Below are positions 37,632 to 46,233 of a stretch of DNA of 64,000 nt, in pieces (position 1 is the first letter of the stretch; every line of letters starts with the position of its first letter). The notes beneath the pieces were generated by a model. The model was not told the DNA's origin. It did not search any database and saw nothing but the letters and a program-made list of their open reading frames with translations. A program made the translations under genes and the position numbers. Source of the stretch: Candidatus Planktophila lacus (lineage in GTDB: Bacteria; Actinomycetota; Actinomycetes; Nanopelagicales; Nanopelagicaceae); contig NZ_CP016780.1 in NCBI RefSeq assembly GCF_002288325.1, positions 1,240,001 to 1,304,000 on the forward strand, in the 5' to 3' direction.

Positions 37632-37688
37632 AATCGCCATTCCCTATACGCATAGGACCATTCTCTACACGCGTAGGAATTGGCGATT
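37632..37688. repeat. Branched inverted repeat with two ACGC-loop hairpins
   Basis: An 8-bp outer stem (37632-37639 with 37681-37688), extended by three more pairs past one bulge, closes on two small hairpins: 37643-37656 (CCTAT/ATAGG) and 37665-37676 (CTAC/GTAG). Both have the loop ACGC. The two hairpins sit in 19-bp near-repeats (37639-37657, 37660-37678) that differ by a paired T-A to C-G change. On the minus strand the outer stem is followed by a run of Ts, so it may terminate the small ORF's transcript. Confidence 0.6.
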
Positions 37689-37709
37689 CTCCAGCCGGTT
37701 CGACTCCTT

Positions 37710-37808
37710 TTACGGATTGAGGGTCTTCTGCAGGAAGGCGATTAGGCCAGCGAGCAGAGCAGGGCTATTGATGATTTTTAGTAAGAGCGCTAGGAACGTT
37801 GTAAGCAT
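37710..37808 (-). CDS. Possible 32-residue hydrophobic small protein
   Basis: A short open frame starting MLTTFLALLLK and ending FLQKTLNP. It is strongly hydrophobic with two lysines and no acidic residue, so membrane-active or membrane-bound. AAGGAG lies four bases before the ATG, a better ribosome-binding site than most genes here have. It sits alone in the 400-bp gap between fba and acs; the branched inverted repeat with a T-run follows its stop codon by about 20 bp. I recognise no family; small toxins, modulin-like peptides and small membrane regulators are possible comparisons only. Confidence 0.5.
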   Translation of the reverse strand: MLTTFLALLLKIINSPALLAGLIAFLQKTLNP

Positions 37809-37916
37809 TTTTCTCCTTTTCTTAAATAGTTCTTCTCTTGTTCTCGAGACTGGGGATCATCCCTCTTATCTTCTTTGCCACATCGCTAAAGCCTTCCGCC
37901 TGTTGATATTCACGGG

Positions 37917-37922
37917 TAATCT
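37917..37922 (+). promoter_or_regulatory. Possible -10 of acs, leaderless
   Basis: TAATCT ends eight bases before the acs ATG at 37931, and no Shine-Dalgarno is present. Confidence 0.4.
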
Positions 37923-37930
37923 GCTGAGTT

Positions 37931-39913
37931 ATGAGCAACCCATCAACCGGTGATTCCAGCGGCGATTCAATAGAAAACCTCTCCCACGAAAATCGCCACT
38001 TTCCTCCGAGCCCAGCCTTTGCAGCTCAGGCCAATGCCAAATCTGATTTATATGCACATGCTGAAAAAGATCGACTTGCTTTCTGGGAAGAACAAGCGCG
38101 CGAGTTAACTTGGGATAAAAGTTGGGAGACAGTTCTTGAGTGGAACTCTCCTTATGCAAAATGGTTTATCGGCGGCAAGATAAATGCATCGGTAAATGCT
38201 CTCGACCGCCACGTTGCAGCCGGTCGCGGAGACCGAACCGCATTTCATTTTGAAGGAGAACCTGGCGACACTCGCACAATCACTTATGCGCAGATGTTGG
38301 CAGATGTCAGCAAAGCTGCACATGCCTTAACGCAAATTGGAATTAAGGCCGGCGATCGCGTTGCCATTTATATGCCGATGATTCCTGAAGCAGCGGTTGC
38401 GATGTTGGCATGTGCGCGAATCGGTGCAGTGCATTCAGTTGTCTTCGGCGGATTTTCTGCTGATGCACTTCTATCTCGTATTCAAGATGCCGATGCCAAG
38501 TTGGTAATTACTGCAGATGGTGGATTTCGCAAAGGTGCCGCTTTTGCGCTTAAGCCCGCAGTTGATGAAGCGCTAAAGGGAAAGCACAACGTCGAGAAGG
38601 TTTTAGTTGTAAAGCGCACTGGTCAAGAAACTGCGTGGAACGCAGATCGCGATATCTGGTGGCACGAGCTCGTTGATAGCCAAAGCAGCGAACATAAGCC
38701 TGAATTCTTCGATAGCGAGCATCCGCTCTTTATTCTCTACACCTCTGGCACAACCGCTAAACCAAAGGGAATCTTCCATACAACAGGTGGTTATTTGACT
38801 CAGGCGGCGTACACACATCGCGTGGTATTTGATATCAAGCCCGAGAAAGATGTTTATTGGTGCACCGCAGATGTGGGCTGGATTACCGGCCACTCTTACG
38901 TTGTTTACGGTCCGCTAATCAATGGTGCTACTCAAGTTATGTATGAAGGAACACCTGATACTCCACATAAAGGAAGAATGTTTGAGATCGTTGCAAAGTA
39001 CGGCGTAACAATTTTGTACACCGCACCAACCTTGATTCGTACCTGGATGAAATGGGGAGATGAATTTCCTAAGGCGCACAACTTATCTTCACTTCGTTTA
39101 CTTGGTTCAGTTGGTGAACCGATTAACCCAGAAGCATGGATGTGGTACCGCGAAATTATTGGTGCAAACAATTGTCCGATTGTTGATACTTGGTGGCAGA
39201 CCGAAACTGGTGCGATCATGATTTCGCCACTGCCAGGAGTTACATCAACTAAACCAGGCTCTGCGATGAAAGCCATCCCTGGTATTAGTGCAGTTGTCGT
39301 TGATGACAATGCAAACCCTGTTCCAAATGGACATGGTGGTTTCTTGATTTTAGATAAGCCTTGGCCTTCTATGTTGCGTGGCGTTTGGGGCGAGGATGAG
39401 CGTTACAAGGAAACTTACTGGTCGCGCTTTAAGGGAATTTACTTTGCAGGAGATGGCGCAAAGTTAGATGACGAAGGTGCGATCTGGTTGATGGGTCGAG
39501 TCGACGACGTCATGAACGTTTCTGGACACCGTATTTCAACAACAGAAGTTGAATCTGCACTTGTTTCACATGAAGCAGTTGCTGAAGCTGCAGTCGTTGG
39601 GGCAGCAGATGAAATGACGGGTCAAGGAATTGTTGCCTTCGTTATCTTGCGCGGCGGTATTCCTCACGCTGGCGGTGAAGAGTTAGTGAAAGAGCTTCGC
39701 GCCCATGTAACTAAGGAAATTGGCGCTATTGCCCGTCCACGTCAGATCATGGTTGTTGCAGAATTGCCGAAGACTCGTAGCGGAAAAATCATGCGTCGTT
39801 TGCTTAAAGATGTCGCTGAAAATCGCGCAGTTGGCGATGCCACAACGTTGGCAGATCCAAATGTTATGAAGTTGATTTCAGAAGGTTTGAATTCTTCTAA
39901 AGACGAAGATTAA
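37931..39913 (+). CDS. acs: Acetyl-CoA synthetase
   Basis: Activates acetate to acetyl-CoA through acetyl-AMP. 660 residues, normal length. Motifs: the ANL-family P-loop YTSGTTAKPKG, the WWQTETGA segment, the hinge/ATP motif GRVDDVMNVSGHRIST, and the C-terminal PKTRSGKIMRR whose Lys is the acetylation switch. The first 30 residues are Ser-rich and probably disordered. The 3' end overlaps the convergent cvpA-like gene by 17 bp. Confidence 0.97.
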   Translation: MSNPSTGDSSGDSIENLSHENRHFPPSPAFAAQANAKSDLYAHAEKDRLAFWEEQARELTWDKSWETVLEWNSPYAKWFIGGKINASVNALDRHVAAGRGDRTAFHFEGEPGDTRTITYAQMLADVSKAAHALTQIGIKAGDRVAIYMPMIPEAAVAMLACARIGAVHSVVFGGFSADALLSRIQDADAKLVITADGGFRKGAAFALKPAVDEALKGKHNVEKVLVVKRTGQETAWNADRDIWWHELVDSQSSEHKPEFFDSEHPLFILYTSGTTAKPKGIFHTTGGYLTQAAYTHRVVFDIKPEKDVYWCTADVGWITGHSYVVYGPLINGATQVMYEGTPDTPHKGRMFEIVAKYGVTILYTAPTLIRTWMKWGDEFPKAHNLSSLRLLGSVGEPINPEAWMWYREIIGANNCPIVDTWWQTETGAIMISPLPGVTSTKPGSAMKAIPGISAVVVDDNANPVPNGHGGFLILDKPWPSMLRGVWGEDERYKETYWSRFKGIYFAGDGAKLDDEGAIWLMGRVDDVMNVSGHRISTTEVESALVSHEAVAEAAVVGAADEMTGQGIVAFVILRGGIPHAGGEELVKELRAHVTKEIGAIARPRQIMVVAELPKTRSGKIMRRLLKDVAENRAVGDATTLADPNVMKLISEGLNSSKDED

Positions 39914-40391
39914 GAAACTCTTCCTTAACCCAATCGTTTGCTTGGGTGATTAGCCCCGGAATGTAGGGCTGAACTTTAGGAAGAATCTGGCTATCGGTGA
40001 TTTGGTTTTGCGCTGCCTGCCATGGTGACCAGAGCAGAACCGTTGCGATCAAGTAAAGCGCGATTACGGTGCGCGCGATTTCCAGAAGAGCACCAGCAAC
40101 AGAATCTAAGAAAGCAATTGGGCCACGAAAAATTGAGGCCCGCAGACCCTTGGCTAGCGCTCCTGCGATAAATGAACATAAGTAGCCACCGCCAACAATT
40201 GATGCGATAACAAAGCCAATTCGCTTTATATCCAGCGACCAATCGTGTGAGAACTTAAGGGAAAGGTAGATTCCAAGAACTCCGCCTGCAACAAATCCGA
40301 CAAATTTAAAGAGGGTGCGGATCAAGCCATTGCGGTAGCCAATAATTGTTGAAAAAACTAGCGCCACGATAATTACTAAGTCAGCAATCAT
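39897..40391 (-). CDS. CvpA-family membrane protein
   Basis: 164 residues with four membrane segments (about 3-20, 28-46, 57-80 and 98-122), matching CvpA. In mycobacteria the gene at this position is MarP, a CvpA domain joined to a serine protease; here only the membrane part remains and no protease domain follows. The start overlaps the thioredoxin-like gene as TAATG. The gene block nth-tlpA-cvpA is conserved in actinobacteria. Confidence 0.8.
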   Translation of the reverse strand: MIADLVIIVALVFSTIIGYRNGLIRTLFKFVGFVAGGVLGIYLSLKFSHDWSLDIKRIGFVIASIVGGGYLCSFIAGALAKGLRASIFRGPIAFLDSVAGALLEIARTVIALYLIATVLLWSPWQAAQNQITDSQILPKVQPYIPGLITQANDWVKEEFLNLRL

Positions 40392-40921
40392 TAAATCTTC
40401 ACTCCTAGATGTTTCTCGGTTAAATCTATTAACTCTTGCTCAGATTTTACTTCGCCGATCTTCTTAAACTTGACATCGCCTTGGGCATCGATAAACCAGG
40501 TAACTGGCACGCCCATTCCAAAGTAACTACGAGTTTTGTTCTCGCGATCGTAGAAGTTAGGCCAACTCATGCCGTTTTCTATGATGAATTTACGAGAATT
40601 ATCTGGAGATGATTCTTCTACTGCGACGCCGACTAACTGAACTTTGCCTTTAGCTTTCTTATAAAAGCTAACAAATTCAGGTGTTTCGGCCAAACAAGTT
40701 GAACACCAAGAACCCCAAATGTTGATGATCATCGGACCGCGGAGAGATTCCATGCTGGCACCGGCCGTGCCATCTAGACATTCAATAGTTGTGCCTTTGG
40801 TAATTGATTTATCGAAAGTAATTGACGCACAGGAAATTACTTCGCCTTTTATCGCAACGGGTTCTGGTGAAGAACATCCAGTAAGAAATAGTGCTGCGAC
40901 AACAAATAAGGCGCGCTTCAT
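40391..40921 (-). CDS. TlpA/ResA-like lipoprotein thioredoxin
   Basis: A 176-residue lipoprotein: signal peptide with lipobox LTGC (Cys16), then a redoxin domain with NIWGSWCSTCLAETPEF, where the CxxC is CSTC, and the cis-Pro in GMGVPVTWFID. It is expected to reduce disulfides on the outer face of the membrane, for example in cytochrome c assembly. It overlaps nth as ATGA and cvpA by one base. Confidence 0.88.
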   Translation of the reverse strand: MKRALFVVAALFLTGCSSPEPVAIKGEVISCASITFDKSITKGTTIECLDGTAGASMESLRGPMIINIWGSWCSTCLAETPEFVSFYKKAKGKVQLVGVAVEESSPDNSRKFIIENGMSWPNFYDRENKTRSYFGMGVPVTWFIDAQGDVKFKKIGEVKSEQELIDLTEKHLGVKI

Positions 40922-41616
40922 CGGAAATCCTCATCGCTTTTAACCAAAGCCTTGGCTTTTATTTTATCCATTTCGCCAATTCCGAATGAAGGGCAAATTT
41001 TTGCAACAGGACATGCGCCACACGCTGGTTTGCGTGAATGGCAGATGCGCCGGCCGTGCCAGATCATCCGTTGCGACAAATTAGTCCATTCTTCTTGAGG
41101 GATTAACTCTCCCACTTCGAATTCAACTTTAACGGGATCTTTCGATTCGCTCCACTCAAATCTTCGAGAAAGGCGACCGAAATGGGTATCGACTGTAATT
41201 CCGGGAATATCAAAGGCATGTCCTAGAACAACATTGGCAGTCTTTCGACCTACACCGGGCAGAGTGATTAACTCTTCCAAAGTTTGTGGAACGTCACCGT
41301 CAAAATCCTCGATGATCTTTACAGCAAGACCTTGGATATGGCGAGCCTTGGCGCGAAAGAAACCGGTTGTATAAATCAAATCTTCAATATCGTTTAGCGA
41401 AGCTTTGGCGTAAGCGAGCACGTTCCTATATTTTTTGAAGAGCGCTGGTGTAACCGCATTGACTCGCTTATCAGTGCACTGCGCAGATAAAACTGTTGCA
41501 ATCGTGAGTTCTAATGGGTTGGAGAAATCTAGTTCGCAGCGCACATTGGGATAAGTTTTGGTCAATATTCGATATATAGCCCTTGCGCTTTTACGAGTTT
41601 CGCTATCGGGGGCCAT
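40918..41616 (-). CDS. nth: Endonuclease III
   Basis: Base-excision DNA glycosylase/AP lyase for oxidised pyrimidines. The HhH motif LPGVGRKTANVVLGHAF contains the catalytic Lys, and the catalytic Asp is in VDTHFGRLSRR. The 4Fe-4S cluster ligands are in CHSRKPACGACPVAKIC. 232 residues. A TAGTTT hexamer (41628-41623) ends six bases before the ATG, and overlaps the -10 of the divergent crp gene. Confidence 0.96.
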   Translation of the reverse strand: MAPDSETRKSARAIYRILTKTYPNVRCELDFSNPLELTIATVLSAQCTDKRVNAVTPALFKKYRNVLAYAKASLNDIEDLIYTTGFFRAKARHIQGLAVKIIEDFDGDVPQTLEELITLPGVGRKTANVVLGHAFDIPGITVDTHFGRLSRRFEWSESKDPVKVEFEVGELIPQEEWTNLSQRMIWHGRRICHSRKPACGACPVAKICPSFGIGEMDKIKAKALVKSDEDFR

Positions 41617-41621
41617 GCGAG

Positions 41622-41628
41622 TAAACTA
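41622..41628. promoter_or_regulatory. Interlocked divergent -10 elements, nth and crp
   Basis: In the seven bases TAAACTA, the plus strand reads TAAACT (41622-41627) and the minus strand TAGTTT (41628-41623). Each hexamer ends six bases from its own start codon (crp GTG 41634, nth ATG 41616). One DNA opening site thus could serve two leaderless transcripts. Confidence 0.6.
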
Positions 41629-41633
41629 CCCAC

Positions 41634-42317
41634 GTGCCTCAAGAAGATGAAGTCGTACGCAGAGCCCCGCTCTTTACCGCCCTCGATGACGCTGCCGCAG
41701 TATCCCTGCGCGCCTCGATGGATACTGTAAAGATCGCGAAGGGTTCAATCCTCTTTAAAGAAGGCGATGACGGCGAGCACCTTTATGTAATTATCGAAGG
41801 CAAGCTAAAGCTCGGAACCTCCAGCGGAGACGGTCGCGAAAACTTGCTCTCTATCCTCGGGCCTGGCGAAATGTTTGGCGAACTTTCACTCTTTGATCCC
41901 GGCCCACGCACTTCAACTGCAACTGCAGTGACCGATGCAAAATTACTTTCACTTAGCCATGAAAAAGTTATTCCTTGGCTTAAGCAGAACCCAGAAGTTT
42001 CACTGCAATTGCTTGCACGTTTGGCACAGCGCCTACGTCGCACCAATGAAGCGGTCGGCGATTTAGTTTTCTCTGATGTTCCAGGTCGCGTTGCTAAAGC
42101 CCTGATCGATCTCGGTGATCGCTTTGGAAAGACTACTGCTGAAGGTTTGCTCGTTAACCACGATCTAACTCAAGAAGAACTTGCACAGCTTGTTGGCGCA
42201 TCACGCGAAACAGTAAATAAGGCTCTCGCCGATTTTGCTGGTCGCGGATGGCTAAAGCTTGACGGTCGCTCAGTGCTAATTACTGATGTCGAACGTCTGA
42301 GCAAGCGCTCTCGCTAA
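41634..42317 (+). CDS. crp: Crp/Fnr-family transcription regulator (GlxR-like)
   Basis: 227-residue regulator with an N-terminal cyclic-nucleotide-binding domain (GSILFKEGDDGEHLYVIIEGKLKLG, GEMFGELSLFDPGPRTSTATA with the cAMP-phosphate-binding GEL...R-T/S pattern) and a C-terminal winged helix (LTQEELAQLVGASRETVNKALADFAGRGWL). It is the orthologue of actinobacterial GlxR/Crp by position opposite nth and by the binding-site residues. It starts with GTG 41634 and is probably a leaderless mRNA. Confidence 0.93.
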   Translation: MPQEDEVVRRAPLFTALDDAAAVSLRASMDTVKIAKGSILFKEGDDGEHLYVIIEGKLKLGTSSGDGRENLLSILGPGEMFGELSLFDPGPRTSTATAVTDAKLLSLSHEKVIPWLKQNPEVSLQLLARLAQRLRRTNEAVGDLVFSDVPGRVAKALIDLGDRFGKTTAEGLLVNHDLTQEELAQLVGASRETVNKALADFAGRGWLKLDGRSVLITDVERLSKRSR

Positions 42318-42334
42318 GTAATTAGCTAAATTAA

Positions 42335-42796
42335 CTAAGCAACTTCAACGGTGAGTTCAACCTCAACCGGTGAATTCAAAGGAAGCTCTGCAACGCCAAG
42401 TGCGCTACGTGCAGCAATTCCTGGTTCTCCCCAGATATGCATAAATAACTCTGAAGCTCCGTTTGCAACAAATGGTTGGCTGATAAATCCTGGGGCGCCA
42501 TTTACATAACAAACTATGCGAACAATCTTGACGATTGAATCAACTGGTGCCACTAACTCAACTGCTGCTAAACAATTAAGTGCACAGATTTCTGCAAGCT
42601 CTTTTGCTCGTTCTTGAGTAATTTCAGCGCCAACTTTTCCTGTATCAGCCATTGATCCATCAACGAGAGGCAACTGGCCTGCGGTGAAAACTATATTTCC
42701 GGTGCGTACTGCAGGGACATATGCAGCTACTGGCTTTGCTGCAACTGGAAGTGTTAAACCTTTTTCGGCCAACTTGGCGCGGACATCAACTGCCAT
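42335..42796 (-). CDS. ridA: RidA (YjgF/UK114)-family protein
   Basis: Family of trimeric imine/enamine deaminases that destroy reactive 2-aminoacrylate and related intermediates. In 153 residues the family pattern is clear: RTGNIVFTAGQLPLVDG, IVKIVRIVCYVNGAPGF and ARSALGVAELPLNSPVEVELTVEV with the substrate-binding Arg. This is the longer actinobacterial paralogue type. It starts two bases after the DUF4177 gene; the 3' end is 17 bp from convergent crp. Confidence 0.9.
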   Translation of the reverse strand: MAVDVRAKLAEKGLTLPVAAKPVAAYVPAVRTGNIVFTAGQLPLVDGSMADTGKVGAEITQERAKELAEICALNCLAAVELVAPVDSIVKIVRIVCYVNGAPGFISQPFVANGASELFMHIWGEPGIAARSALGVAELPLNSPVEVELTVEVA

Positions 42797-42798
42797 TT

Positions 42799-42951
42799 TT
42801 ACTTAACCTCTCGCTTCATGTAAGCAACGAGTTGTTCGCCGCCAGGTGCTGGAATAACTGTTACGAGTTCCCATCCATCAGAACCCCAAGTATCGAGAAT
42901 CTGCTTTGTTGCGTGAGATAGAAGTGGAACGGTGGCATATTCGAATTTCAT
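42799..42951 (-). CDS. DUF4177 small protein
   Basis: 50 residues, beginning MKFEYATVPLLSH and containing DTWGSDGWELVTVIP, the DUF4177 pattern. Function unknown; in mycobacteria and relatives a protein of this family also lies directly upstream of the RidA gene. It overlaps the YqeY gene as TAATG (42949-42953) and precedes ridA by two bases, so the three are one operon. Confidence 0.88.
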   Translation of the reverse strand: MKFEYATVPLLSHATKQILDTWGSDGWELVTVIPAPGGEQLVAYMKREVK

Positions 42952-43409
42952 TAATTTCCTCCGGCTAGCGCTGCTTTAACAAGTGATGAAACCATTGAGC
43001 CATCTGCTTTTCCTGCGATCTGTGGCTTGATCGCGCCCATTACCTTGCCCATATCGGCAGGTCCGGCAGCTCCTGTTGATGCAATCGCTGCAGCAATCAA
43101 CTTCTTAACATCATCTTCTGAAAGTTGAGCAGGTAAATACTTTGCGATTACTTCGCCTTCGGCCTTTTCTTCTGCAGCTTTCTCAGGGCGGTTACCTTTT
43201 GCAAATTCTTCAGCAGCTTCGCGGCGCTTCTTTGCCTCACGCGAAAGAACCGCGATGATCTCTTCTTCGCTAAGTGTGCGCGCCTCTTTGCCAGAAACTT
43301 CTTCGTTTGTGATCGCGGTTAAAACCATGCGGATCGTGCCTGATACAACCTTGTCGCTGCTGCGAATCGCCTCAGTTAGGTCGCTCTTAAGTGTCTCTTT
43401 AAGTCCCAC
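42951..43409 (-). CDS. GatB/YqeY domain protein
   Basis: 152-residue stand-alone YqeY protein, related to the tail domain of GatB that binds tRNA. Family features: an N-terminal helix (KETLKSDLTEAIRSSD), the KRREAAEEFAKGNRPEKAAEE segment, the YLPAQLSEDDVKKLI turn and GKVMGAIKPQIAGKADGSMVS. The biological role is not defined. It starts with GTG 43409. Confidence 0.9.
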   Translation of the reverse strand: MGLKETLKSDLTEAIRSSDKVVSGTIRMVLTAITNEEVSGKEARTLSEEEIIAVLSREAKKRREAAEEFAKGNRPEKAAEEKAEGEVIAKYLPAQLSEDDVKKLIAAAIASTGAAGPADMGKVMGAIKPQIAGKADGSMVSSLVKAALAGGN

Positions 43410-43424
43410 TTGATTGTTGCTCCA

Positions 43425-43475
43425 AACCTTTGAATTGCTCGAACCCTTGAATTGCCCGAACCCTTTAATTACCTA
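43425..43475. repeat. Three tandem 17-bp imperfect repeats
   Basis: Units at 43425-43441, 43442-43458 and 43459-43475, consensus AACCCTTGAATTGCCCG, with the third unit diverging most. They fill the space between divergent yqeY and the phosphoesterase gene and lie just upstream of its -10, so they could be a regulator-binding array. Confidence 0.6.
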
Positions 43476-43479
43476 GGTG

Positions 43480-43485
43480 TATCTT
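43480..43485 (+). promoter_or_regulatory. Possible -10 of the phosphoesterase gene, leaderless
   Basis: TATCTT ends eight bases before ATG 43494; no Shine-Dalgarno is seen. Confidence 0.45.
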
Positions 43486-43493
43486 CTCATGCA

Positions 43494-44309
43494 ATGAGTT
43501 ATCAACTTCGCCAGGCCGAGATCCCAATCCTGCCCGCTGGCCACGCACCGATCCGCGTTCTGCACTTCTCGGATCTGCACCTGACCCCTGCGCGCAAGAC
43601 CGAGATCGCCGATATCAAATCCTTTATCGATCTCTCCCCCGATTTAGTTATCTCAACCGGCGATTTTTTGGCACATATGCAAGCAGTTCCGGTCGCACTT
43701 GATGCCCTTGATGCACTACTAAACCTTCCTGGTTTATTCGTCTTCGGTTCTAACGATTATTACGCACCAAAGCCAAAGAACCCACTTAAGTACTTACTGC
43801 CAAATCACGGAAAAAGAATTCACGGTGAAGATCTACCTTGGCCAGATCTAGATAAAGGTCTGCAATCGCGGGGGTGGATAAATCTAAATCGCTCACGTGC
43901 CACAATAAAAATTAAAGATACAACTATCGAAACTCGCGGTACTGATGATGCCCATCTCGAATTTGATGATTACTCACTCGTTGCAGGAAAACCTGGACCA
44001 TGTGACATCGCGATCGGCGTTACCCACGCACCGTATTTAAGAATTCTCGAAGGAATGTCGCGCGATGGTCTGGATGCAATATTTGCTGGCCACACACATG
44101 GCGGCCAAGTTCGTTTGCCGATGCCTGGTGGTTCACGTGCACTTACGACTAACTGTGACTTACCAACTTGGCGCGCACGCGGCTTAACAAAGTTTGGAAG
44201 CGAGCCTTACTTACATGTATCAGCAGGAATGGGAACAAGTCCCTTTGCCCGAATTCGTGTTGCAAGTCCGCCAGAAGTAAGTTTAGTAACGCTTACTGCA
44301 AAGCTTTAA
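43494..44309 (+). CDS. Calcineurin-like metallophosphoesterase
   Basis: 271-residue phosphoesterase of the YkuE/YaeI type. Metal-binding motifs in order: [24 protein letters not shown] (GNxx variant), a His in GVTHAPY and the [12 protein letters not shown] ending. There is no obvious membrane anchor in this form. The substrate may be UDP-2,3-diacylglucosamine-like or an unrelated phosphodiester. The start is moved from 43452 to ATG 43494 because the -10 hexamer lies between them. It overlaps convergent gmd by 17 bp. Confidence 0.87.
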   Translation: MSYQLRQAEIPILPAGHAPIRVLHFSDLHLTPARKTEIADIKSFIDLSPDLVISTGDFLAHMQAVPVALDALDALLNLPGLFVFGSNDYYAPKPKNPLKYLLPNHGKRIHGEDLPWPDLDKGLQSRGWINLNRSRATIKIKDTTIETRGTDDAHLEFDDYSLVAGKPGPCDIAIGVTHAPYLRILEGMSRDGLDAIFAGHTHGGQVRLPMPGGSRALTTNCDLPTWRARGLTKFGSEPYLHVSAGMGTSPFARIRVASPPEVSLVTLTAKL

Positions 44310-45273
44310 TGTCAGCGTCAACCATTAATTCAGCCAACTCTTTCCAATGAGTTGTGGCTTTCCAACCAAGGGCTTTAGTTGCCTTTGATGGATCTCCGAT
44401 AAGCGCATCAACTTCAGTTGGGCGGATGTACTTCTTATCGGTCTCAACATGGTCTTGCCAATTTAAACCTGCGCGCGAAAATGCTGCTTCAGCAAAGTCT
44501 TTAACTGTTGCTCCAACGCCTGTGGCAACCACATAATCTGAAGGCTTATCTTGCTGCAACATCAGCCACATAGATTCAACGTATTCCTTGGCATAGCCCC
44601 AGTCGCGAACCGCATCGAGATTTCCGAGGAATAACTTGTCCTGCTTGCCAGCTTTGATCGCCGCAACTGCGCGAGTGATCTTGCGAGTTACGAATGTTTC
44701 ACCGCGACGTGGAGATTCGTGGTTAAACAAAATTCCGTTTGTGGCATGCATTCCGTAACCATCACGGTAGTTAACGGTGCACCAGTACGCCATTAGCTTT
44801 GCTGCCGCATATGGAGATTGTGGGCGGAACATAGAAAGTTCGTTCTGTGGTGGTGGAGTTGAACCAAAGAGTTCAGATGTTGATGCTTGGTAGAAACGGG
44901 TATCAATATCTGCTGAGCGAATTGCTTCAAGGAGACCAACTGCGCCAACCGCATCTACCTGTCCGGTGTACTGCGGCATCGTGAATGAAACCTGCACATG
45001 TGACTGTGCGCCGAGGTTGTAAACCTCAGTTGGTTTGATTTCGCGAATTAAATTTGTAAGTCCAACGCCATCAATTAGATCTCCGTAGTGCAAGAAGAGC
45101 TTTGGATTTTTAGCGTGTGGATCTTCGTAAATATGATCGATACGAGAGGTGTTGAAAGTTGAGGAGCGGCGAATAAGTCCGTGTACTTCGTAGCCTTTAG
45201 CGAGCAAGAACTCTGCAAGGTATGAGCCATCTTGGCCGGTAACACCAGTTATGAAAGCAACTTTTTTACTCAT
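44293..45273 (-). CDS. gmd: GDP-mannose 4,6-dehydratase
   Basis: First step of GDP-L-fucose synthesis (GDP-mannose to the 4-keto-6-deoxy intermediate). The NADP-binding site is [18 protein letters not shown]; the catalytic region includes STSELFGS and [21 protein letters not shown] (YxxxK). 326 residues from ATG 45273, which overlaps the fcl stop as ATGA. The open frame extends 29 codons further upstream inside fcl and is not used. Confidence 0.95.
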   Translation of the reverse strand: MSKKVAFITGVTGQDGSYLAEFLLAKGYEVHGLIRRSSTFNTSRIDHIYEDPHAKNPKLFLHYGDLIDGVGLTNLIREIKPTEVYNLGAQSHVQVSFTMPQYTGQVDAVGAVGLLEAIRSADIDTRFYQASTSELFGSTPPPQNELSMFRPQSPYAAAKLMAYWCTVNYRDGYGMHATNGILFNHESPRRGETFVTRKITRAVAAIKAGKQDKLFLGNLDAVRDWGYAKEYVESMWLMLQQDKPSDYVVATGVGATVKDFAEAAFSRAGLNWQDHVETDKKYIRPTEVDALIGDPSKATKALGWKATTHWKELAELMVDADIKALQ

Positions 45274-46202
45274 CGTCGACTTACTCCCTTTGCAGTTGCA
45301 TCGATGTACCACTCGATTGTTGAAGCGATTCCGTCTCTTAGTGAGATCGCAGGTGACCAACCTAGCGATTTAACCTTCGTAACATCAAGAACCTTGCGTG
45401 GTGTTCCGTCAGGTTTCGATGAATCCCAAGCGATTTCGCCAGTAAAACCCGCAACTTCAGCGACTAATTCAGCCAAAGCCTTGATCGTTAGATCTTCGCC
45501 GCTGCCGATATTTAAGTGCTGCGCAGAATCATATTTTTCACCCGCGAGAACAACTGCAGAAGCCAAATCATCTACATGCAAGAACTCGCGCATTGGTGAA
45601 CCGGTGCCCCATAAAGTTTCTTTAGCGCGACCAGACTCTTTCGCTTCAACAAAGCGGCGGATAAATGCTGGCAGTACGTGCGAACCTTGAAGCTCAAAAT
45701 TATCGTTCGGACCATAAAGATTTGTTGGCATTAGTGAGATCCACTTGCGGTAATACTCTTTACGGAAAGATTTAATCAATTCGATGCCCGCAATCTTGGC
45801 GATTGCATATGCAGAGTTTGTTTCTTCCAGCGGACCAGTTAATAAATACTCTTCTTTGATTGGCTGTGCGCAATCGCGTGGATAGATACAACTTGATCCA
45901 AGGAAGATGAATTTTTCGACATCTGCCGCATGTGCAGCTTCCATAAGGTTGCTTTGAATTCGCACGTTATCGGCCAGGAACTCAACCGGGAAAGCGTTAT
46001 TAGCTCCGATTCCACCAACCTTGGCTGCGGCATCGACAACGATCGCAGGCTTAGCCTTCTTAATGAAATCAATGGTTGCATCGCGGTCGAGAAGATCGCA
46101 GACGCTGCGATTGATGCCGATTACCTTCTCGCCAGTTTTTTCGTAGGCGCGTACGATTGCTGAACCAGCAAGACCGGTGGCACCTGCGACAACGATGGTC
46201 AT
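45270..46202 (-). CDS. fcl: GDP-L-fucose synthase
   Basis: Epimerase/reductase that completes GDP-L-fucose. The Rossmann start is [17 protein letters not shown]; the catalytic residues lie in [15 protein letters not shown] and [15 protein letters not shown] (YxxxK). 310 residues. With gmd it forms a two-gene unit. No glycosyltransferase lies next to it, so the fucose acceptor is unknown; the GT4 enzyme at 20.6 kb is one candidate but that is a guess. Confidence 0.95.
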   Translation of the reverse strand: MTIVVAGATGLAGSAIVRAYEKTGEKVIGINRSVCDLLDRDATIDFIKKAKPAIVVDAAAKVGGIGANNAFPVEFLADNVRIQSNLMEAAHAADVEKFIFLGSSCIYPRDCAQPIKEEYLLTGPLEETNSAYAIAKIAGIELIKSFRKEYYRKWISLMPTNLYGPNDNFELQGSHVLPAFIRRFVEAKESGRAKETLWGTGSPMREFLHVDDLASAVVLAGEKYDSAQHLNIGSGEDLTIKALAELVAEVAGFTGEIAWDSSKPDGTPRKVLDVTKVKSLGWSPAISLRDGIASTIEWYIDATAKGVSRR

Positions 46203-46233
46203 GCGGTGAGTCTACAGGCGAAGCGTTGCGGAA

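Noticed and set aside
37901-37914. TGTTGATATTCACG upstream of acs as a Crp/GlxR site
   Set aside because: Half-site spacing is two bases shorter than the TGTGA-N6-TCACA form and the left half is poor.
37717-37953. 78-codon plus-strand frame before acs
   Set aside because: It runs into acs out of frame and lies opposite the better-supported small ORF; no ribosome-binding site.
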